From Bugula neritina (taxonomy: Eukaryota > Bryozoa > Gymnolaemata > Cheilostomatida > Bugulidae): a stretch of DNA of 64,000 nt. Below are positions 56,098-64,000 of this stretch, one piece after another (positions within the stretch are counted from its first letter, which is position 1; every line of letters begins with the position of its first letter). A program made the position numbers and the translations under genes. Under the pieces are notes generated by a model. It was not told the origin of the DNA and did not search any database. It was given only the letters and a program-made list of their open reading frames with translations. The stretch lies in assembly GCA_964035545.1 (NCBI GenBank), contig OZ037773.1, positions 9,215,751-9,279,750 of the forward strand. The letters are read 5' to 3'.

Positions 56098-59000
56098 ATG
56101 GCGTTGGTGGAGACGTTAGTGAAGCAGATCACCGAATTTATCAGGCCAGCTATTGAGTGTGCAATCTGCCTTGAAGAGAAATGCCTGATAATTTTGCCAT
56201 GCCAACACACTTTGTGTAGAGACTGCTATTGTGAGTGACTCAATTAGTCTGCTTTCTTACGAAAATATCGCTATTTCTTTGAACAGTCTTTGTTGCTGAA
56301 AAGCAGCCAATCATAAACAGGTTACCTTGAAAGCAGCCAATCATAAACAGGTTACAAATGAGATTCCTAGTTGTGATGCTAGGAATTTAATATGTCATTA
56401 TCTTAGCCAGTACTGCATTATACTGTACAGAAATAATAATGGTAGTTGTCTTCTTATTGAGTACTTTGAATCTCTCTCCTGTTACCTCCTAATTGGCGTG
56501 CACTAGTTGCAATTGAATAGGTTAAAACTACTGTATGCAGAGAAAGGCCTATAGTTTAATAGTTCTTGATAAACTAAATTAATGCATAGCTTTGGTGTGT
56601 AATGATATGCTTTCCACGCTCTGCACTAACACTAATCTGGATGAGTTGACAATTTGACCAGCTTGTATTGTGTTTATTATACACTGCGTTTCCATTATCG
56701 CATTATGCGAATGGATTTTTTCATTCGGCTAATGGAAACAGTTACATCGAATGAAACCGCAACTATAAGTTAATGCAAACCACAAACCACAAATAATCCG
56801 TACGGGGCATTCATTCGCATTATGCGCAGTCATGGAAACGCAGTGATATAGTAATTAATATTAGCTAAACTAAAGTTTGAGTTATACACTATATTATGTA
56901 GACTATGTTTACAAGCTTTTTGTTATAAAAGACTTTTCTTTGATGTCTGAAAACAGTAGCGTAAAACCACAGCTATAAGTTTGCTCAAAATGTGACAAAA
57001 ATTCCACAGCGTAAGGGATCCATAGCTCGTATGATTTTAAGCAATGGCAATGCACTGGTAGGACTGGAGAGTTTCTTTGGCCAAATAGCATTGGTGTTGA
57101 TGTACTTATAGCAGTATTAAGATTACTGAAATTTCAGTCACTTTAATTATATATAGCAGGCGCTATCAGGAATTAATAATTTTGTAGAAGTACCTATACC
57201 TGCATTAACAGAGCTACATATTTAGCAAGTCTTTATTATTATTTCAGATAGCATCAGAGGCAGCCAATACCAGTGGTGTGGATTCTGTAAGCTGGAGTTG
57301 TCTGCAGACGTTTTACAAGCCATTAGGTACTGCGTCTACTCTAGGGAGCTGCAGAGCAACATGAGATATATTGATCAAATTTTCGATAGATATCAAATCA
57401 CCGGCAAGTAATAAACTCTCATCTACCTGCAGACTCTGAAAGTGTAATACATATTAGTTTGTTCGTGTATACTGACATAGGGTATGCTTGCTTTAGTACA
57501 GTCATATTGGTTTAGTAAAACACTTTCTAGCTGTCACATTTAATATGTATTTCTTTTACTAGATTTTGTAGTGGATTGCATCATTTAACTAGTGTTCTGT
57601 CGTAATTTTGTCAAATTTATATAAAATATTTCCTTAAAAAAACTTGCCAATAAAATTGTGATAAAGAAAATACTATGGCTCCAATATAAAACATTCTATA
57701 AATTTTTTTATTTTATTTTTTCAAAGTTTTATAAACCCTAGACCTAGCAGCTGCTTAGTGAATAATTGATTAAAAATTAGTTTAGTTTTTAGTTAGAACG
57801 ATGACTTGAAAATCGTAAATAGCTGGTTCAAGCTCAGCTAAAAGCCAATAGTAATGTTAAAGGTAGCATCAAGTCAAAATATTCCCTTATAACAATAGAA
57901 ACCAAGTTCTTAGGCAGCTTCAAAAGTATGTTCATTGGATGTTTACACAGGGGTAGCAACTACTAATACACAGCAATGTTTTATTATTATTCATTTAATT
58001 TGTCTCTTAATTTCACAGAAAAGAAGGAGTATTGTAGTACAAACGGTTGCGATAGACCGATCGATGAGAAATGTACAAGATGTTCAAAGCCCATTTGCTT
58101 CAAGTAAGAACTGCTTCACACTATTATGTTATCAGAACAACTAGTAACCTAATATTCAATTTGATAGATTTTAGCTTGCATGATGCACTGCACCATGTAT
58201 ATATTATATGCATGGTGCAGTACAGTAACACTGGCTGGGTTTGGCTGTAATTGCAGTAGGCTAAAGAGTTTGGCTTCCAGCTTACTTCTTTCAGAATTTT
58301 CCAGATTTCTTTGCCAAAGTTTCACACTAAAAATATCCATTGTAGTGAATTGAAATTACCTAAATTTTGAATAAATAAATATTCAGATTTTGAGAGGAAA
58401 TGGATAAGGAAAACAATCAAACAGTTTTGGTTTTTTAGTAACTCTAATTATCTAATTGTAATGAGAAAAACTTGATGAAGAAAAATTGTAATATTTTTCA
58501 GTACTGCGTGGTTTGAAATTATAATCTAATAGTTTATAAAAATGGCTTTACTTTCTTTTATTATAATCTGCAGTTGTTATGCCTACCAAAAATGCATCTG
58601 TAAAGCTGAAGTTATTAGCGGAGAAACTGATACCAAAGAAATCACAAAGAAAATAGTAAAATACGACTTTTTCCATACACAAAGGTCATCCAAAGTGAGT
58701 CCAGTCGGCATTTATCTCCACCTGTAATTTTTCTTAAGCTTGCCGTCCGTAAAGCATATTTAAAGTTTTCTAAAGAAAGCTAGTTAGCAACATTGACCAC
58801 ACCCACTACTGGAAGCTAGGTCAATTTGAGAGAAGGTGTAAATAAGCTGCCCAGCAAAGCTTTCTCTTTAGTTTGTGTTTTCAAAAGTGAAAAGCTGTTT
58901 ATGACCTAGCTTGATTTCTAGAGCACGTTAACAGTATCATTGCAAGCTTGTATGTAATGTGTGGCTAACCTCCTAAAGGCCTGGCCGCGTACTCTTGAGA

Positions 59001-60676
59001 ATCACGCGCAATCATCTATTATACACAAAAACACATCGATCGGATTTGAGGGAATGCATACTAAATCATGTTTGATGGGTGCACCTACAAAAAACTCAAT
59101 TGATGATAAGCACAGTTTGATTGGTCAATAGCATTTTAGCAACAGTGATTGTTTCATTTCTACCACCCGTTATGACCAGTCACAACGGAAGGATAACTCA
59201 TGACAATATTCACGCAGATTTTGCGTGATTCTCATGAGTGTGAGACGAAGCTTTAAGACGTTATTCTACTACAGGGTTATTTCTTGTAAAGAATTGGTAT
59301 AGATTTATTATAGCACGTTTATAATCAGCGTATTATTATTTTGTGCAGGCATTGATAGCTTGCATAAGAGGCCAATTGATTAGATTACTACAGTCCACAA
59401 TTGCATGCTGCCATTGCGGGAAGATCACTGATTTGCACTTACTAGATTCTCAGTATCCACTGTGCAAGAGATGTCTGGGTAAAATATTATTCTTTTGTAT
59501 TAAAAATTTTAATTTTTAAATATAATTCTCAAATTTGCACTTTAAAAACAAAACTTATTAAAGGATATTATTTTCATATGTTTACTGATTAAAGCTTGCT
59601 AATTGATTTTTCTAGCTTTGTGTGGTAAGCTCATACTGAAGGGAGTGCAGTGCAGATCTTGGTTGAAGTAACAATATTTTGCTATAGCTTTCCTATTTCA
59701 TATTTATAACTTTTTTTAGCCTGCTTAAACGAAAACAACAAAGAGTTAAAAGATGAGTCTGAGGACAAGTGTCCCAAGTTTAGACAAGCTGTGTATTTCA
59801 AGGAAGAATTGAACAAGTTCACGAACACACTGGAAAAGTTTCATTTCACAGGTAACATAATTTGTTACCAACATAGATTTCAATTTCTAAAAGGAGTTAG
59901 AAAACTTTCATTAGAAGCATTAATTATCTGCAATCTCCCATAACGTCAATATTTCTTCATCAGTAACGAATGGGTAACTAATCCTGAAAATGTTTCAACT
60001 CAATTGTACTTTCACAGGAGTTACAGAAATAGAAATAGTAGTTATGAGCTTAAATAGACTCATCATGACAAAGAGTTAATCAGACAATACAATAAATTAT
60101 TAGATAGAGCGAACTCAAATATCACCTAAATCCGAACTCTGGAACCTTAAACTACTGCACTTATTGACCCCTACTCTGAGTGACCCATGCAACAATTCTT
60201 ACAAACCACTTGATTTTACTTCAAATATAATATGGCTACTTTAATTAACATGCAGTCACAATATTGCACCATTTACACTCATTTCAAAGTAAAAAAGTCA
60301 TCGTATACTCTCCTGTACAATCAAAACTGTAATATCATCATTATATTATTCAGAGTTGTACGCTCTTGTAATATGTTGTGTTGCTTTTTTTTCTAGAAAA
60401 AAGAAACTTGTGCCAAATTGGAAATTGCGATAGACCTTTTGATTTCTACTTGAACCAACCCTCAACAAATGCATGCTGCAGGTAATCTGTTTTATTGCCT
60501 GACAATAATACAGAATTTTATTTTACAATAATACTCTTTTCTTTACAGTGTCTGTTGTGTGTTTTAGGTGTGTGGTTAGCGCAATTCGTGCACGATTCAT
60601 TCAGAGCATAACCAAAAGGATATCTGTAAGGAAAATCAAACTAGAATTCCCAACGGAAAATTTATCTGAACTTTAA
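56098..60676 (+). CDS. RING-finger protein with internally duplicated Cys-rich module
   Basis: Eight exons: 56,098-56,230, 57,248-57,403, 58,019-58,103, 58,574-58,694, 59,349-59,478, 59,720-59,851, 60,397-60,481, 60,568-60,676 (TAA); 951 nt, 316 residues. Residues 21-58 form a complete C3HC4 RING (C21, C24, C35, H37, C40, C43, C55, C58), so E3 ubiquitin ligase activity in the cytoplasm or nucleus is likely. A helical stretch (RYIDQIFDRYQIT) and a Cys-rich segment (EYCSTNGCDRPID) follow. Exons 5-8 repeat exons 1-4: ACCHCGK...PLCKRC, a helix (LNKFTNTLEKFHFT), then NLCQIGNCDRPFD. The second RING has lost its central Cys and His. Exon 2 ends in a GC-AG intron (G|GCAAGT). The arrangement recalls TRIM proteins, but I do not see a standard B-box. 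ATG chosen as the first in frame. Confidence 0.72.
56296..56355. repeat. Tandem duplication of 30 bp
   Basis: GAAAGCAGCCAATCATAAAC... occurs twice back to back with only one or two differences, in intron 1 of the RING gene. Confidence 0.85.
56682..56845. mobile_element. MITE, 164 bp
   Basis: Terminal inverted repeats CACTGCGTTTCCAT at the left and ATGGAAACGCAGTG at the right, extended inward by CGCATTATGCGAATG and its complement. ATA flanks both ends and could be the target-site duplication (or TA within it). In intron 1 of the RING gene. Confidence 0.8.
57780..57925 (+). mobile_element. Old SINE copy
   Basis: A B-box-like GGTTCAAGCTC is followed by 'aatgttaaaggtagcatcaa', a diverged form of the body of the SINE at 7,711 ('gatgttaggaagagcatcc'), and then by AAGTTCTTAGGC, matching AAGTCCTTAGCC. 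In intron 2 of the RING gene. Confidence 0.6.
58175..58223. repeat. Small hairpin
   Basis: ACTGCACCATG and CATGGTGCAGT around an AT loop, in intron 3 of the RING gene. Confidence 0.8.
58974..59255. mobile_element. MITE-like element with about 40-bp inverted ends
   Basis: Left end TAAAGGCCTGGCCGCGTACT then CTTGAGAATCACGCGCAATC; right end is its imperfect reverse complement (GATTTTGCGTGATTCTCATG...CTTTA). About 282 bp, non-coding, in intron 4 of the RING gene. Confidence 0.7.
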
Positions 60677-62587
60677 TTTTTATTTTTTAGGAGTTGCACT
60701 CTTTTTATTATAGTTAATTATAATATTATAATACTTTTTCAAAAATATAGAGGTGTCAGTGAAAGAACAAAAACTTATTAGCAAGCAATCCTAACATTGA
60801 TTCTAAGTTTAACTCTACTTACTGTGCCGTGGTGGTCAATGCTTATACCATTGAACTAAAATGTTATAGTTTCAGTTCAGTGGCTTATACCTTTAAGTAA
60901 AACAGAGTAATCGATAATAATTTGAAATATTTACAGATATAGGTATATAATTATTAGACTGTCAATTAATGCTGATTAGCAATGGACGGCTGCTGATGAT
61001 CCTGAATAACTAACCCACAAGTTGAAGAATAAATAGCCTGCATATATTACTATAGTTTCAAAAATATGTCTGAAATAGATTGGTATAGCATGCTCTTGTC
61101 TATTAGAGTTTGCAGTTGTGCTCCAAAATTTAAATTAAACTGTATGCTATCACATAAGGTTATTCATGCAAAAAGGTGATGACAATACTGAGTTTGAGGA
61201 AAACAACGTACTGGAAGTAAACTTTGACAATAGTGTGTTATTCTCTTCATACAGTAGCACTGCGTAGGGCCTATACTCTATAGTCTATAGCATAACTCTC
61301 TAATCGTGCAAATCTTTATGAAGCCCACAGCTCATGAAAGGGTGGCATTGTAATTTGAAACTAAAAATTCTGTTGCTGAATTGTATTTAAGGCATGTTAT
61401 GAAGAAAAATTTGGTTTAGGTAGCCTACCCAAACGGCATTCTACAATACAGCTCATATGCTAGCAGCTGTAATAAGTACTTAAAATAGCAATGTTACTAT
61501 CATGGCTAGCTCTGTGCAGTTTGTGACCTCTTGAATAATTGCACCAATTTTGAACCCTTATGGAAGTTTGCCAAGTTATCATATCGCAGCCACGGGAGAT
61601 CAAGCATCACAGCTATTCATATAATATACTGATGCACTTGGTAGCAGATTGGCTAATCAAGTAATCTATTATAGTTCAACACCCTTTACTTTGGGAATAC
61701 AGCCTCTTTTTGTTAGTTGACTCAACAAACCATGAAAATATCTAAACTAATATTCTAATAATTTAGAGGTACATTTCAAAAACTAGGTTAATTGCACTTG
61801 TTTGCACAACAAAGATAATAAAATATATATTATGCAATATAATGAAAAACACATAATATTATGTAACATATTATAATGATAATAATATAATATTATAGCT
61901 ACAGCAGCTGCATTTTTTAAATCCGATGCATGGTTGCCAAGGAAATCTATTACACCAATTTTGTAATTACATCAAAAATTTTGATAAAAAAATAGAACTA
62001 GCTAGACAGCAATACAAGATTGGGTTTTAGCCAACAGGCCATAGCATGTAGCTTTTGAGCCAGCAGCACTGGCATTTGTAAAGTAGGTATAAGCAAAGTT
62101 AGTGAAGCGAGACTAACGAGCACTCAAGTGAAGTGTAATATTGAGATACGTGTACAATACAAGTCAGGAGCGGATAAATTAGAAAGAATGTGGAAGGGGG
62201 ACTGTGTTTTTTAACAAGCTATAACATAAACATGAATTGGTTTTTGAAAGAATTAAAAAAGTATATTAGAGAACATAAGTTTCTTTATTTTTTCATATTT
62301 TTTTTGTTGCTGTGACATTCAACCTTTTCGAGCTACCAGTGGAACATTATTCATAATAGAACGTAAAGCACCTGGCAAAAAGCCAGAAACTTAAAAACAT
62401 GACCTTTAACCAACTGTGCAATCAACCAGATCACACTAGACTTTTTACTGCACACCATACGTAACTAAGAGCCTATTTTTACTAACCAATCAGCCTCTCA
62501 AAATAACATTAAATTTTTGACTATACTGAAGCTTCATATACTGCTCGTTTACTAGAATGTAAAGCTGCTCACTGATGAGCTGTTGGA
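60677..62587. other. Spacer between the RING gene and the last gene
   Basis: No exon recognised. Upstream of 62,588, GACTATACTGAAGCTTCATATA may include promoter elements, but none is clear enough to call. Confidence 0.5.
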
Positions 62588-63194
62588 ATGAAACTGTATA
62601 GTGTATTCATACCTTTATCACTTGGAGTACTAGTTGCACTAGTAACCAGTAACCAGTGTCCATTGCCTAGCATATCCAACTCTACCACAGAAGAGAGTGT
62701 GTATTATGGAGATAGAAGCATAACTAAAAGAGAAGTATTTCATTTACTATGTAAGGGCTTTAATAATTATGAATAGCAGAAGATTTGGTAATCAACTAGA
62801 ACGAGAGAAACTTGCAAGCCATTTGAAGTCATATGATTCTGGGCATTATTCATGTTCTATCATACTATATTGTATGAGCATTTTTAGGAATAGAAAAAGT
62901 TTCAACCAATTTTGTGCTACCTTGGCAAGCTGTATAAGTATATCTTTAATATATCATTTTTCAAAAAACAGTTTTTAGAAATTGCAACGCCAGTAACATT
63001 TCAAACTTCCATGTGTTGGCAGCATCTATTTTTAGGTTTAGACTATAACGTTTATAAGGTCTAAATTCTTATATCCAAATTTTGATAAAATATTAATTAT
63101 ATTCTTTAGAATTTACACAGTATTATCTTTGTTGTTTCTAGTATATAATATAAAGTAAGATGTGGTACTGCATCTGCCCAGTTTCGCGAAGCAC

Positions 63195-63248
<54 letters not shown>

Positions 63249-63666
63249 TTGCATAACATATTGTATTCTTTTTGTTTCACAGCTGTCATTGAGGTGTTCC
63301 TTTCGTTTGGTAAGACTGTAGCTGAGGTGATAGAGTTTGTTGAAAACCTAAAGGACAAGTATGGGGCTACTGCTGTCCTAGAGATAGACAACTACTATAA
63401 GGCAGCACTCAGTCATCCTAAACTATGGGCAGATAAAGGAATGAGTAAGACATACCCAGACAAAGTAGTGTCTGGATACAGAGGAGCTTTGGCAGTTCAC
63501 GGAAAAGGAGATGGAAGAGGAGTGGAGTTCCTCGTCAAGTATGAGCTGCAAGTTGATGATTATGCAATAGATGTGTATGCTTATGCCAGAGTAGAGCAAC
63601 AAGTTGCCTGGAAGAAAGAAAATAAGTTTGGTATTGGAATAGTGCAGGTTGACTCAAATTCCACGG
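62588..63666 (+). CDS. Secreted protein of unknown family (5' part)
   Basis: Exon 1, 62,588-62,750, encodes a signal peptide (MKLYSVFIPLSLGVLVALV) and a Ser/Thr-rich segment with N-S-T and a Lys-Arg (ITKREVFHLL), ending at a phase-1 donor T|GTAAGG. Exon 2, 63,283-63,666, follows TTTCACAG in matching phase and adds about 127 residues (VIEVFLSFGKTVAEVIEFVE..., later VDDYAIDVYAYARVEQQVAW), ending at G|GTATGA. No cysteines in exon 2; it has an alternating charged and hydrophobic pattern like a beta-rich fold. I do not recognise the family. The gene probably continues beyond the window; if the last donor is not used, the frame ends at 63,761. The intron contains an (AC)n array. Confidence 0.6.
63197..63242. 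repeat. (AC)n microsatellite
   Basis: About 23 AC units in the intron of the last gene, about 40 bp before the exon 2 acceptor. Confidence 0.97.
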
Positions 63667-63839
63667 GTATGAATATTCGAAGAACTAAATTTCATAGTTT
63701 TTTTATTCTCATCGAGAAAACTATTCTTCAATATCCTTGTGATGGCAAGTTTTGTTCATGAATATTTAAAATTATAAAAACTGCGTTGCGCATGTTATTG
63801 AACTTAAAAACTCAAAATTATTCAAGTTTATAGTCACCA

Positions 63840-63985
63840 TCCCTGTGAGAAAATCTCTGATGAAAGGGGTGTTTTGTTAAATTGGGCTAAGGACTTTTTC
63901 AGATGGAGCACAAGAGCAATTATGACTGGATGCTCTTCCTAACATCACCAATGGCCTTTGTTAAGACCCTAACGCTCTACTCCTT
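63840..63985 (-). mobile_element. SINE copy, inverted
   Basis: The reverse complement matches the body and tail of the SINE at 7,711 (AAAGGCCATTGGTGATGTTA, GGAAGAGCATCCAGTCATAA, tail CTCACAGGGAT). Its tRNA-like head is lost or replaced (the end reads GAGCGTTAGGGTCTTAAC). In the presumed second intron of the last gene. Confidence 0.8.
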
Positions 63986-64000
63986 TTGTTTTTTTTTTCT

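Noticed and set aside
60815-60900. tRNA-like stretch (GTGGTCAATGC ... GTTTCAGTTC)
   Set aside because: The B box is too degenerate, and a full cloverleaf cannot be drawn; perhaps a very old SINE head.
62575-62596. CTGATGA followed by GAAA near the last gene's start as another hammerhead
   Set aside because: The intervening 13 nt do not form a stem II, and no stem III or cleavage triplet is present.

Overview
The window looks like nuclear DNA of an invertebrate animal. It is strongly AT-rich, genes are split into short exons by GT-AG introns (one GC-AG), intergenic spacers are long, and there are many (AT)n, (AC)n and tetranucleotide arrays, tRNA-derived SINE copies, MITE-like fold-back elements and local segmental duplications. 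The PAN domain and the CTHRC1-like domains are animal extracellular modules. I cannot name the phylum; sponge, cnidarian and lophotrochozoan are all possible.

Layout. 1-22,300 is a segmentally duplicated cluster of tiny secreted-peptide genes. A unit of about 9.3 kb (about 2,640-11,665) carrying peptide genes A1, B1 and exon C1 is repeated in tandem (about 12,165-21,100; A2, B2, C2), and the left edge (1-1,690) is an inverted copy of the end of that unit. Between them, at 1,859-2,153, lies one intact hammerhead-ribozyme motif plus the 3' half of another, bounding a 271-nt structured monomer that looks like a metazoan retrozyme. 22,300-26,500 holds peptide gene D on the minus strand. 28,121-44,394 holds two tandem 14-exon genes (F and G) encoding about 626-residue secreted proteins with one PAN/apple domain and three domains resembling the C-terminal domain of CTHRC1. 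Gene G is followed by a 1.1-kb ATTGCAGTGT-type satellite with a 614-bp higher-order period. 46,408-46,969 is a large fold-back element. 48,757-49,624 is peptide gene E (minus), with a broken copy near 51,800 and a further partial copy of its flank to about 54,000. 56,098-60,676 is an eight-exon RING-finger gene built from an internally duplicated four-exon module. 62,588-63,666 is the start of an unrecognised secreted-protein gene that probably runs off the right edge.

Biology. Genes A, B, D and E share one design: a signal-peptide exon starting Met-Lys-Phe, a phase-1 intron, and a second exon with a short propeptide, a Lys-Arg (or similar dibasic) site and a short, mostly basic or Gly/Pro-rich mature peptide that differs between genes. 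This fits a rapidly diversifying family of processed secreted peptides (neuropeptide-like, antimicrobial or other); the sequence does not say which. Genes F/G and the last gene are also secreted, so most coding capacity here is extracellular; the RING gene is the only clearly intracellular protein. All gene models were assembled by eye from splice sites, reading phase and comparison of paralogous copies, with no transcript support.
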